A stretch of 52,468 nucleotides of DNA, from assembly GCA_017631795.1 (NCBI GenBank), contig JAGBSO010000042.1, forward strand, positions 1-52,468. The letters run 5' to 3'. Each line of letters starts with the position of its first letter. The stretch's first letter is position 1. Positions 8,628 to 16,378 of the stretch are shown here, in pieces. Source of the DNA: Clostridia bacterium. Its GTDB lineage: Bacteria > Bacillota > Clostridia > Oscillospirales > Acutalibacteraceae. The position numbers and the translations under genes are program-made. The notes beneath the pieces are model-generated. The model was not told the origin of the DNA. It made no database searches and worked only from the letters and a program-made list of their open reading frames with translations.

Positions 8628-8726
8628 GGGATATATCGTAATTATAGCACACAAAATACAACTATGCGATATATCCCACACGATTTATCGTAGATTTTAT
8701 TAAACTTAAATCAGCGATATATCGTA
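8628..8726. promoter_or_regulatory. Divergent control region with four operator-like boxes
   Basis: Four near-copies of a palindrome built on GATATATC lie between the SLOG and XRE starts: 8628-8640 (GGGATATATCGTA), 8666-8677 (GCGATATATCCC), 8680-8692 (ACGATTTATCGTA) and 8714-8726 (GCGATATATCGTA). The last one abuts the ribosome site of the XRE gene. Spacing, symmetry and placement at a divergent promoter beside a small HTH gene fit an autoregulated switch. Which protein binds is inference. Confidence 0.7.
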
Positions 8727-8740
8727 AAGGTGGTATGGAC

Positions 8741-8983
8741 ATGACTGTTAAACAAGCGGTTGAAAAGAGAATCATTGAACTCTGTAATGAAAGAAATATT
8801 GCAATAAATGCACTCGCAAACCTTTCAGGTGTTGCACCTTCAACTTTTTACAGTATGCTTAATGAAAAGAGTCAGAACCCCGGTGTTGCATCAATCAAGA
8901 AATTATGCGACGGTCTTGAAATTAGTATCAGAGAATTCTTTGACAGTGATTTATTTGATGATTTGGAACAAGAAATAAAGTGA
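8741..8983 (+). CDS. XRE-family HTH transcriptional regulator
   Basis: An 80-residue single-domain Cro/CI-type repressor. The helix-turn-helix is seen in NIAINALANLSGVAPSTFYS followed by the family's usual helix around SIKKLCDGLEISI; the C terminus is acidic. ATG 8741 is used because AAAGGTGG ends at 8733, while ATG 8735 would sit almost on it. A GATATATC box immediately precedes the ribosome site, so autorepression is likely, and the divergent SLOG gene is the probable co-regulated target. It may also control the large nuclease-like gene starting at 9081, which carries the same AAAGGTGGT ribosome site, although no box is visible there. Confidence 0.85.
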   Translation: MTVKQAVEKRIIELCNERNIAINALANLSGVAPSTFYSMLNEKSQNPGVASIKKLCDGLEISIREFFDSDLFDDLEQEIK

Positions 8984-9080
8984 TTTATAAATAATCTATT
9001 TTAATATAGTTGCTATTTTACAAGATGGTATGAGAAACTTATAAGCAATAACACATGGTTATACTAAAGGTGGTGTTTTA

Positions 9081-10655
9081 GTGGATATTCGGGATGTTGA
9101 AAAAATAATAGACGAAGCTCACAAAGGGCTTGATTTTTTCAAAACAAATAGAATGCAAGCAGTGTATTCTATATTATCGGTCTTTGAATATACGTGCAGT
9201 TCAATCATGATGGCAAGCGTCCTAAATCCGTTTGCATTAAAAAACATTACGGATTTAATGGATGCATTGAATATGGCATTAACATGGATAAATAAACTAT
9301 GCCCTATTTCTAACGATAGTGCTATCCAACTGGAAATATCAGAGGAATGCAATCAACAGTGTAGTGACCTTTTGAACAATTACGCATACCCTTACTCTGT
9401 AATTTGTAGCGGATATATAGCATACTCTAGAAAACGTTTCAGTGCAAATGTTATTGATAATTGTGTCACCTTTAATCTGTCTGATAACCAAAATGATTCA
9501 ACATGGAATGATATTCTTAGAGAAGCTACAAACAATGATTTAGGTAATTTGTCTGCTCTTGTTAATCCTTACGAGTTGTTGAGAGCAAGTGGCGAGATAA
9601 AAAAACATTCTACTATAGAAAACAGAATGTTGTGTTACGATCTGTCCGTCGATGTATTTGATACATTTGAAAAGATGGCGCGTGCTCAGTGGGAAGCCAC
9701 AAAGACCTTGCCAGAAAACTGGAAATTTGAGAAATTTTCTTTGGCCGAATATAAAGAGTTTTGGATTGCTTTAACTTCGTTGTGCTATGTGCATCTTTGC
9801 AGCTGTTTTTGCATTGAAGATCAGTTACTCAAATTGAAAAACAGTACTATAGTACAAAGCAAACAACATATTGTTGATTTCATCAAATTACGGACTGAAC
9901 TTGATGAAAGAAAGATACTGACGCTTATTGACTACATTACCTATGAACCACAAAAGACAAATGTTGATATCATGTACCAACCTATAATTGCGTTGAACGA
10001 TAGCACTATAATCATTACCCCTACTCTATTTATGGGTTCTCGTCCTGAACGGAATTTACTGTCAGTAGTAAGCACAAGAGGAGACAAGGAATACTTCAAC
10101 GAAGTTAATGATTTGGAAGGTTTGATGGTTTCAGAGTTGGAATCCTATGTAAAATCAGAATATATAGCAAAACATAAACATTTGCGTGATGATTTGCCAG
10201 ATCTCGATTTTGCAGTTTTAGATGAAGAGACTAACTCAGCTTTAATTTGTGAAACAAAGTGGTTTGCACCTGCTGACTCTTCAAAAGAGGTATATGCCAA
10301 GGAAGATGAAATAAATCATGGTTGTCAGCAAGTTGAAAATATCATGGCATATGCTATGTCTGACAAAAAACATTTCTTCAAGCAAGTGTTCGGTATTGAA
10401 AGCGGAGAGAGTATTGATCTGTTTTGGTGTGTTGTTGCCAAACATAATATTCGCACACAGAATAAAATCGTCCCTGTAATAGATTTGAAGCGAATTGAAG
10501 TACTTCTTTCTTCCAATTCACTTAACACCGTTTTTCACTGCATCCGGAATCATGAATACGAGATCAAGATGCCCGAAGATGTGTCGATTACATATCAAGA
10601 AATAAAATACGCTGGATTTAAGTTCAAAATACCTGCACTTTGTTTTGGGGTATAA
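9081..10655 (+). CDS. Large hypothetical protein with C-terminal PD-(D/E)XK-like nuclease motif
   Basis: A 524-residue protein from a GTG start (AAAGGTGG at 9066-9073). I do not recognise a named family. The N-terminal ~330 residues are mostly helical, with several Cys and no clear motif. The C-terminal third has the layout of a PD-(D/E)XK nuclease: Asp376 in PDLDFAVLD, then Glu391 and Lys393 in ICETKW, with a downstream helix holding Gln-rich GCQQVENIM. This resembles the nuclease core of restriction or Card1/DUF-type defence proteins. No methylase or helicase is fused. It follows the XRE gene by 97 bp and ends just before a bidirectional terminator. A defence role is suggested by the neighbourhood only. 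Confidence 0.6.
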   Translation: MDIRDVEKIIDEAHKGLDFFKTNRMQAVYSILSVFEYTCSSIMMASVLNPFALKNITDLMDALNMALTWINKLCPISNDSAIQLEISEECNQQCSDLLNNYAYPYSVICSGYIAYSRKRFSANVIDNCVTFNLSDNQNDSTWNDILREATNNDLGNLSALVNPYELLRASGEIKKHSTIENRMLCYDLSVDVFDTFEKMARAQWEATKTLPENWKFEKFSLAEYKEFWIALTSLCYVHLCSCFCIEDQLLKLKNSTIVQSKQHIVDFIKLRTELDERKILTLIDYITYEPQKTNVDIMYQPIIALNDSTIIITPTLFMGSRPERNLLSVVSTRGDKEYFNEVNDLEGLMVSELESYVKSEYIAKHKHLRDDLPDLDFAVLDEETNSALICETKWFAPADSSKEVYAKEDEINHGCQQVENIMAYAMSDKKHFFKQVFGIESGESIDLFWCVVAKHNIRTQNKIVPVIDLKRIEVLLSSNSLNTVFHCIRNHEYEIKMPEDVSITYQEIKYAGFKFKIPALCFGV

Positions 10656-10691
10656 TAGAATAAAGCAGAAAATAGAACTCAATAGTGGCTT

Positions 10692-10727
10692 AAGCCCTGA
10701 CCGTTAAAAGTCAAGGGCTTTTCTTAT
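10692..10727. terminator. Bidirectional intrinsic terminator
   Basis: AAGCCCTGAC pairs with GTCAAGGGCTT (one-base bulge) across an 8-nt loop and is followed by TTTTC. It ends the nuclease-like gene on the plus strand and can serve the convergent TnpV cassette, whose stop lies at its edge. Confidence 0.75.
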
Positions 10728-11089
10728 GCATATATTAACTCGTTACATACTATTTCTGAGACTCTTTCTTGGATGCTGTTCATTCGTCGTGCCCATTCGA
10801 GTTGATTTTGGGATTTGAGTTGTTCGGTGATGTTTTCGGATTTAATCATTTGGGCAACGAGGGTGTTGAACATCTGCCGGGCTTTGGTGTCGATTTGGGC
10901 GCAGTGTTGGTAGAGCTTGCCTTGAGCGAGGAGAGTTGTGAAGAGTACGGGGTTATATTTTTGTAAGTAGTCCTTATACATCACACCCCATTTGCCGAGG
11001 CGGACAGTTGATTCTTCAGGCGGGAGTCTGAGGTTGGGTATTTTATAATCTCCGGCTTGGCGATATGTGATTTTGATTTCGTTTTCCAT
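10724..11089 (-). CDS. TnpV family transposon-encoded protein
   Basis: This matches the TnpV family carried by Bacteroides and Clostridia mobile elements: ITYRQAGDYKIPNL, LGKWGVMYKDYLQKYNP, LFTTLLAQGKLY, LEWARRMNSI and the closing IVCNELIY. About 121 residues, the usual size. Function is unknown; the genes travel with integrative elements and genomic islands. ATG 11089 has AGGA 8 nt upstream. An alternative ATG at 11098 would overlap the previous stop as ATGA but has the ribosome site touching it. Last gene of a three-gene minus-strand cassette. Confidence 0.85.
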   Translation of the reverse strand: MENEIKITYRQAGDYKIPNLRLPPEESTVRLGKWGVMYKDYLQKYNPVLFTTLLAQGKLYQHCAQIDTKARQMFNTLVAQMIKSENITEQLKSQNQLEWARRMNSIQERVSEIVCNELIYA

Positions 11090-11094
11090 AGTTT

Positions 11095-11373
11095 TCATCC
11101 TTTCTTGTTTTCAATAAAAGTGTCGTATGTGAATCTTGCTCCGAGTCTGAAGCCGGTGGTGAAGCTGTCTGCATTGCAGAGGCTTGAAAATTTGATGCAT
11201 GTTGCTACATAGTCGGTGAAAAGCTCTCTATCCTTATCAGCGAGGAGTGATGTCAGTTGTTCCTCTTTGTCGGCAAGCTCACTCAGGCTCTTTTTAATCT
11301 TTACCGTCAGGTTGGTGGTACACTCCTGCGGCTCGATGTTTCCGTAGTAAAAATCTTCAATAAAGTCAGACAT
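11095..11373 (-). CDS. DUF6809-like mobile-element protein
   Basis: A 92-residue helical protein with DFYYGNIEPQE at the N terminus and FTTGFRLGARFTYDTF near the end, the pattern of the DUF6809 family found next to TnpV in Clostridia islands. Its AAGGAG ribosome site overlaps the stop of the preceding small gene. It overlaps or abuts tnpV, so the three are one transcript. Role unknown. Confidence 0.75.
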   Translation of the reverse strand: MSDFIEDFYYGNIEPQECTTNLTVKIKKSLSELADKEEQLTSLLADKDRELFTDYVATCIKFSSLCNADSFTTGFRLGARFTYDTFIENKKG

Positions 11374-11384
11374 ATTATCACTCC

Positions 11385-11543
11385 TTATCTTTCGGATTTA
11401 TTGATAATTTTAATGAGTAGCTCGTCAACATCTTCTGTAGGGATACCGTCCGAGAGAAGCATATTTCGGAACTCATTCATACCGTTGATTAAAAGGTTAC
11501 ATTCAAAATCTGTGAGCTTCAGTTTGGTTTTCTTATTAAACAT
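11385..11543 (-). CDS. Small mobile-cassette protein (52 aa)
   Basis: A small ORF, clearly real by context: ATG at 11543 has a strong AAGGAGG site 7 nt upstream (plus strand 11551-11557), and the product runs MFNKKTKLKLTDFECNLLI to DELLIKIINKSER. Small proteins with KTKLKLTD near the start and VDELLIK near the end accompany DUF6809 and tnpV in other Clostridia islands. It is the first gene of the cassette and begins right after an inverted repeat that can hide its ribosome site. Confidence 0.7.
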   Translation of the reverse strand: MFNKKTKLKLTDFECNLLINGMNEFRNMLLSDGIPTEDVDELLIKIINKSER

Positions 11544-11549
11544 AAAAAT

Positions 11550-11587
11550 ACCTCCTTGTATTTGGTAATACCATTTTACAAGGAGGT
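11550..11587 (-). promoter_or_regulatory. Hairpin sequestering the ribosome site of the mobile cassette
   Basis: Read on the minus strand, ACCTCCTTGTA pairs perfectly with TACAAGGAGGT (11 bp), and the loop contains a further TGGTA/TACCA stem. The right arm is the ribosome site of the 52-residue gene, so translation of the cassette should be blocked when the hairpin forms. There is no T-run, so it is not a terminator. Confidence 0.7.
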
Positions 11588-11621
11588 CTGTGTTTTGTCG
11601 AATGTGCGGGTTAGCAATATA

Positions 11622-12998
11622 TCATTGGGTGTTTTTGTTTTGCTTAAATTTAACAGGATTAATAAAATCGTTGTCTGATGATACTTCTGTCTTTTTGATT
11701 TCTTCTCTGATTATCTCTTCAATAAGCATGTCTTGTTTTTCGACGTTAGAGAGTTTTGTAACAAGATTTATACAGGATAAATATCTTTGATATTCAGAAA
11801 GTGCCTTGTGATATAAATTCATTTGAGAAAGAGATTTTTTATAAACAAGGAGTATTGTGCCAGCAAAGATTTCTACAATTGCTCCTCCTATAGACCCTAT
11901 AACAGGAATAAGAGAATTTTGTGCAGAAAAAACTGGGAATATAGGACTGATAATAGCAAATATTATAATCGCAATGCCTAAGAAACAAATTGCGATAGCC
12001 CAACGGAATGAAGTTGTTGCTTGTTTTTTGCTTATATCATAATAGCCTTTCATTTGTTTCCAATTAAATTTAAGATGTCCTAAAGGCAAATATTCCTCTT
12101 CGCCCATAGCATTTGATATTTCTGAATCAATAGCATCGTATGTATTATTGGCGTTTTTATCACTATTGGTAAAGAGTTGTAATACAGAATCTATAATATC
12201 AATTGGCAAAAAATCAAAAAAAGGATTTAGGAACTTTTTGTTACTATATTCTCTTTCTAATATTTCTAAAAGAAAATCTGTGGCTTTATCTGTTTTTGTA
12301 GGGTTCTTTGCGTTTGACAGTGACATATCTAATTCTTTGTTAAATTCTATTTTTTCTTTTTGTTCTTTTTTTCTCTTGTATTTATCAATTGAAAAGAATA
12401 CTGAAAAAATAAAACAGAGGACGGTAATAAAAGAAAGAGCGATTAGCATAAATTCTGCGGAAGATTTATAGTAAACACTGTCACCAAAATATAAAACTGA
12501 TACCGCGCAAAAGATGATTGCTACATATATCAACATCAACAAAAGTATAGCATTAAATTGTTTTCTTGCTTTTTGTTGTTTTTCCTTATATCTTTTTACA
12601 GATAATTCGGTAATACTCAAATAGTTAATAAAATCCTCCATATCTATTTGGTGATCAGAGTTAAGCAAAAACTCAATATCAATAGGTACATTGTCAATAA
12701 CTTTTTTAGATTGTGAATCAGAAAATATCCAGAAAAATCTATATTTTCTGTTTTTATTGGTGCTTTGCAATAATTTAAAGTATTCTAAATTTTCTTTTAT
12801 ATACTTTTTGGTACACACAAAAATTACAACATCAGTTTTTATTTCAAAATTTTTTATACGACGAAAAAAGTTGTTTCCGTCGTTTTTGAAAAGTGGGTAT
12901 TCGCAAATATCCCAATCGGGTTTTGATTTTGATATTTCACTATTAATGCTTTTAACTATAGAAGAACCATCCGTTGCATATGTTATGGTAATATTCAT
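11622..12998 (-). CDS. Membrane protein with TIR-like N terminus and TRADD-N-associated-type membrane domain
   Basis: A 458-residue protein. Residues 1-130 look TIR-like (ITITYATDGSSIVKSI, then TDVVIFVCTKKYIKENL), with two membrane helices at about 149-171 and 181-203. After an acidic linker, a second module carries helices at about 333-354 and 362-386, inside the conserved setting KGYYDISKKQATTSFRWAI and LYHKALSEYQRYLSCINLV. That second module resembles the TRADD-N-associated two-helix domain used in predicted bacterial conflict proteins. A membrane-damaging or signalling effector is the likely class. No catalytic glutamate of an NADase TIR is obvious. It stands alone between the TnpV cassette and ssrA, AT-rich like other island genes. 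Confidence 0.6.
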   Translation of the reverse strand: MNITITYATDGSSIVKSINSEISKSKPDWDICEYPLFKNDGNNFFRRIKNFEIKTDVVIFVCTKKYIKENLEYFKLLQSTNKNRKYRFFWIFSDSQSKKVIDNVPIDIEFLLNSDHQIDMEDFINYLSITELSVKRYKEKQQKARKQFNAILLLMLIYVAIIFCAVSVLYFGDSVYYKSSAEFMLIALSFITVLCFIFSVFFSIDKYKRKKEQKEKIEFNKELDMSLSNAKNPTKTDKATDFLLEILEREYSNKKFLNPFFDFLPIDIIDSVLQLFTNSDKNANNTYDAIDSEISNAMGEEEYLPLGHLKFNWKQMKGYYDISKKQATTSFRWAIAICFLGIAIIIFAIISPIFPVFSAQNSLIPVIGSIGGAIVEIFAGTILLVYKKSLSQMNLYHKALSEYQRYLSCINLVTKLSNVEKQDMLIEEIIREEIKKTEVSSDNDFINPVKFKQNKNTQ

Positions 12999-13111
12999 AT
13001 TTATCTATCCTTTAACTTTATATTTTGCAATGTTTAGTAAGCAATAAAATTTTTAAACATTATACCATATTATTGCTATTATCTCAACAATTTTCGACAC
13101 GCATTAAAAAC

Positions 13112-13142
13112 AAAAAAACCAAGGCTATTTCTAACCTTGGTT
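13112..13142 (-). terminator. Intrinsic terminator downstream of ssrA
   Basis: On the minus strand AACCAAGG pairs with CCTTGGTT and runs into a T-tract (plus-strand A-tract 13112-13118). A second stem, TTCAC/GTGAA plus GGCG/CGCC, lies between it and the tmRNA 3' end at 13168-13190. Confidence 0.8.
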
Positions 13143-13220
13143 CTTGTCTTTTTGTCAGAGTTCCACTTTCACGGCGAAGCCGCCTGTGAAGAAATAGTAG
13201 GTGTTCGTCTGACTTGTGTT

Positions 13221-13572
13221 TGGTGGAGATGGCGGTATTCGAAACCGCGTCCGAAAATTCATTCTCTCAGCTTTCTACGAGCGTAGCCGATAAATTAAAT
13301 CTCTCCCTTTATACGCCTGTCGGCAGGCTTATATCGGGACAGCTCCGTTATGCATGACGGGTTACGGAGACGCTTGCCCGTTCACGTTCACTGCTGATCG
13401 ACGCCTTATCCCGGTCCGCAGTACTCTCAGGTAAGACGGCAGCTATTAAGCAGCTGCTAAAACAGTTTTATTAGTGTCGTTTATTTTTAATAAACTTGCG
13501 ATTTTTATAGAGGTACCGCACCTCTGCTCGCTTACCGGGATTCAAAATCCCCGTCGAAATCCTTTCATCCCC
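13221..13572 (-). ncRNA. ssrA: Transfer-messenger RNA (tmRNA)
   Basis: The minus-strand transcript begins GGGGATGAAAGG, carries the conserved GGATTTCGACGGG near its 5' end and finishes with a tRNA-like T arm (GCGGTTTCGAATACCGC) and CATCTCCACCA. The 5' GGGGATG pairs with 3' CATCTCC (one G-U pair) to make the acceptor stem. The tag frame is at 13446-13499 and encodes ASLLKINDTNKTVLAAA with a TAA stop, so rescued proteins end in LAAA. tmRNA frees stalled ribosomes together with SmpB, encoded next door. Length about 352 nt, one-piece form. The island lies directly past its 3' end. Confidence 0.95.
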
Positions 13573-13703
13573 TCGTCGTCGTAAACTTCGCATCAATCGT
13601 TTCCGTGCGAGCACGAAAAGCTCTTTCGCTTCGTTACTCCTCCTCTCCCCAAAAAGCTTACGCTTTCCGGGGGCCCCGATTGATTATATATCAATTAAAC
13701 TGT

Positions 13704-14168
13704 TTACTGATTTCTTAAAGACATGTTGCGTTCGATTTCTCTGTTGGCACTCTTTTTTGCAGCATCTTCACGCTTGTCATAGAGTTTTTTACCTTTACAA
13801 AGACCGATAAGCACTTTTGCTTTGCCTTTTGTGAAGTAAACCTGCAGAGGTATTATCGCATAACCCTGTTGTTTTGTCAAGCCGAAAAGTTTTAGTATTT
13901 CTTTCTTGTGCATCAGAAGTTTTTTCGGTCTCATGGGGTCACGGTTAAAGATGTTACCGTGGTCATAGGGTGAAATATGCATTCCGTTGACAAAAATTTC
14001 ACCTTTTACGATATTACACCATGAATCTTTGAGATTTATTTTTCCCTGTCTTACGGATTTGACTTCTGTACCGAAAAGTTCAATTCCTGCTTCATAAGTT
14101 TCTTCCACAAAATAGTCATGATAGGCTTTTTTGTTCTGAGAAACGATTTTGTGATCATTTTTTTCCAC
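13704..14168 (-). CDS. smpB: SsrA-binding protein SmpB
   Basis: SmpB binds tmRNA and delivers it to stalled ribosomes. The family body is complete: KIVSQNKKAYHDYFVEETYE, GIELFGTEVKSVRQGKINL, HISPYDHGN, RPKKLLMHKKEI and the basic tail KGKKLYDKREDAAKK. A GTG start at 14168 has GGAGG 7 nt upstream; the in-frame ATG at 14189 would place the ribosome site inside the coding region, so the GTG is preferred, giving 154 residues, the normal length. It lies 131 bp upstream of ssrA on the same strand, the classic smpB-ssrA arrangement. Confidence 0.95.
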   Translation of the reverse strand: MEKNDHKIVSQNKKAYHDYFVEETYEAGIELFGTEVKSVRQGKINLKDSWCNIVKGEIFVNGMHISPYDHGNIFNRDPMRPKKLLMHKKEILKLFGLTKQQGYAIIPLQVYFTKGKAKVLIGLCKGKKLYDKREDAAKKSANREIERNMSLRNQ

Positions 14169-14258
14169 GTTAACACCTCCGTGAATCAATCATTGTGTGT
14201 GTTTTGATGTTTTGTCTTATTTTAACAGATATATCCCGCTCTGTGTAAAATGCAATTT

Positions 14259-15947
14259 TTACATTACTTCAGGAGCAGACAGTTTCATCATTGTCAGCAC
14301 GTTATATAATACATCCTTGACGCATTTGCAAAGGAATAATCTTGCTTCCTGAAGATTTTTATCTTCGATATCGCAACGGCATGCATTATAGAATTTATGG
14401 AAAAGTGTTGAAAGCTCAAGAGCGTATCTTGTGATTCTTGAAGGATCAAGTGACTTTGCGGCACTTTCGATTTCGCCTGTAAGTGATGAAATGTATCTGA
14501 TAAGTTCTTTTTCTTCAGATGCTGTGAGAAGCTGTGCGTTTTCTGCGGAGCAACCGTTGAATTCAACACCCTTTTCGCTCATCTTTCTGAAGATGCTGCA
14601 GATTCTTGCGTGTGCATACTGACAGTAGTAAACGGGGTTTGAACTTGATTCTTCGATTGCAAGGTCAAGGTCAAAGTCGCAATGAGTGTTTGCCTCTCTC
14701 ATGTTGAAGAAGAATCTTGCTGCGTCGATGGGTACTTCGTCGAGAAGAGTAACAAGAGTGATTGCCTTGCCTGAACGTTTTGAAAGTTTTACAGTTTCAC
14801 CTTTTCTTACAAGACGTACCATCTGCATGAGCACAACTTCGATTCTTGAGGGATCAACACCGAGAGCCTGGATAGCACCTTTGAGTCTGGGCACATAACC
14901 GTGATGGTCTGCACCGAGAATGTCAATCGCTCTGTCAAAACCTCTTGTAACAAGCTTATTATAATGGTATGCAATATCGGGAACGATATATGTGAAGAAA
15001 CCATTTGAACGGCGGAGAACAAAGTCCTTATCACAGCCGAACTGCTCAGCCTTGAACCAGAGTGCACCGTCAAGTTCGTATGTGTAGCCCTTTTCTGTAA
15101 GCATATCAACAACTTTCTTTGCTTCGCCTGAGTTGTGGAGTGTGCTTTCTCTGAACCATGTGTCGTACTTGATTTTGTATTTGAGAAGGTCTCTTTCAAG
15201 TCCCTGAACATTAAGGGGAAGAGCATACTCAACGAGAGCATTTCTTCTCTCTTCTTCAGTAGCATTTATGTATTTGTCGCCGTGAATTTCTGCAAAATTC
15301 TTTGCGTGGTCGATGATGTCCTGACCGTGATATGCGTCTTCGGGCATTTCCATGGGATCGCCGAAGTGCTGTTTGTAACGGACATCAAGTGACAGACCGA
15401 ATTTTTCAATCTGATTACCGCCGTCGTTTACATAGAATTCTCTTTCTGAATGATAACCTGCCCATGAGAGAATTTCTGCAAGGCAGTCACCCATAGCACC
15501 GCCACGGGCGTTACCGATGTGCATGGGGCCTGTGGGGTTTGCTGAAACGAACTCAACAAGAGCGGATTTGCCCTTGCCGTATTCTGAATGACCGTACATT
15601 TCGCCTTTGTTTTCAACATCAAAGAGAATGTCTGCATAGTAAGCTGAACCGAGAGTGAAGTTGATGAAACCTGCACCTGCAGCTTCGATTTTGTTGAAAT
15701 ATGTACCTTCAAGCTCTGCATTTTCGCAAAGAGCAGCAGCAATTTTCATGGGAGCTGTTCTGAAAACTCTTGCTGAAACCATAGCTGCGTTTGTGGAGTA
15801 GTCACCGTGTGTTCTGTCTGCGGGAACTTCCACTTTGAATTCGGGAGCTTCGCCTTCGGGAAGCTGACCGTTTTCAATTGCCTTTGCCATTGCTTTTTTT
15901 ATGATGTCATAAATCTGATTTTCTGCTTTTTTTACAATATAACTCAT
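14259..15947 (-). CDS. argS: Arginyl-tRNA synthetase
   Basis: A class I synthetase charging tRNA-Arg, 562 residues. The HIGH signature is in SANPTGPMHIGNARGG, the KMSKS-like loop is KLSKRSGKAITL, and the C-terminal anticodon-binding domain is intact (YCQYAHARICSI, ELSTLFHKFYNACRC). The N-terminal domain that contacts the tRNA D-loop is present (ADRTHGDYSTNAAM). ATG 15947 has AAGGA about 10 nt upstream. It is downstream of the ywiB-like gene by 18 bp, the same order as in Bacillus (ywiB-argS). Confidence 0.96.
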   Translation of the reverse strand: MSYIVKKAENQIYDIIKKAMAKAIENGQLPEGEAPEFKVEVPADRTHGDYSTNAAMVSARVFRTAPMKIAAALCENAELEGTYFNKIEAAGAGFINFTLGSAYYADILFDVENKGEMYGHSEYGKGKSALVEFVSANPTGPMHIGNARGGAMGDCLAEILSWAGYHSEREFYVNDGGNQIEKFGLSLDVRYKQHFGDPMEMPEDAYHGQDIIDHAKNFAEIHGDKYINATEEERRNALVEYALPLNVQGLERDLLKYKIKYDTWFRESTLHNSGEAKKVVDMLTEKGYTYELDGALWFKAEQFGCDKDFVLRRSNGFFTYIVPDIAYHYNKLVTRGFDRAIDILGADHHGYVPRLKGAIQALGVDPSRIEVVLMQMVRLVRKGETVKLSKRSGKAITLVTLLDEVPIDAARFFFNMREANTHCDFDLDLAIEESSSNPVYYCQYAHARICSIFRKMSEKGVEFNGCSAENAQLLTASEEKELIRYISSLTGEIESAAKSLDPSRITRYALELSTLFHKFYNACRCDIEDKNLQEARLFLCKCVKDVLYNVLTMMKLSAPEVM

Positions 15948-15965
15948 TATTTATCCGTCCTTGAT

Positions 15966-16376
15966 TTATTCCAGTGTTATGATTAACTCGTTTTCACTTG
16001 CAACACCGCCGTAGAAGTCAATGGTGTATCTGAGTTCGAGTGTTCCTTTACCGTCTGTGATGTCTGATGCAACTTTCTGAGCTGAAATGCCGATGAGCAT
16101 TGAGCCGAAAGGTGACTGATACTGACAGTTGTGGCGTTTGCCCATTTCGATGGTCATTTCCGTGTTGAATGCACCTGTGCGGAGCATTGAAGCGCAAGTT
16201 CCTTTGACGTCGATGATTGTGTGACAGCCTTTGAGTTCATCATACTGTTCATCATATTCGATTCTGTATCCGTCAAGATATGCTTCCCATGTGCCGCGGG
16301 TAGTCATTTCATAAGATTCCTTGCTGCCGTCCACGGTGTGGGAATCTTTTATTGTCAGAAGAATGTCTTTTTTCAT
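15966..16376 (-). CDS. DUF1934 (YwiB-like) beta-barrel protein
   Basis: A 136-residue protein of the DUF1934/YwiB family, lipocalin-like small barrels of unknown role. Family features are the start ILLTIKDSHTVDG, the middle KGTCASMLRTGAFNTEMTIEMG and the end FYGGVASENELIITLE. It lies between ddl and argS with 2 and 18 bp gaps, so they form one operon. Conserved linkage with argS is a known feature. Confidence 0.85.
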   Translation of the reverse strand: MKKDILLTIKDSHTVDGSKESYEMTTRGTWEAYLDGYRIEYDEQYDELKGCHTIIDVKGTCASMLRTGAFNTEMTIEMGKRHNCQYQSPFGSMLIGISAQKVASDITDGKGTLELRYTIDFYGGVASENELIITLE

Positions 16377-16378
16377 TT

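Noticed and set aside
11595..11602. Perfect Spo0A-like box TTGTCGAA
   Set aside because: An 8-mer expected by chance in AT-rich DNA and not placed at a clear promoter; a similar one near 13091 has no evident target either.
1..13220. att direct repeat of the ssrA 3' end
   Set aside because: I found no second copy of GGTGGAGATGGCGG inside the window, so the island's far end cannot be shown.
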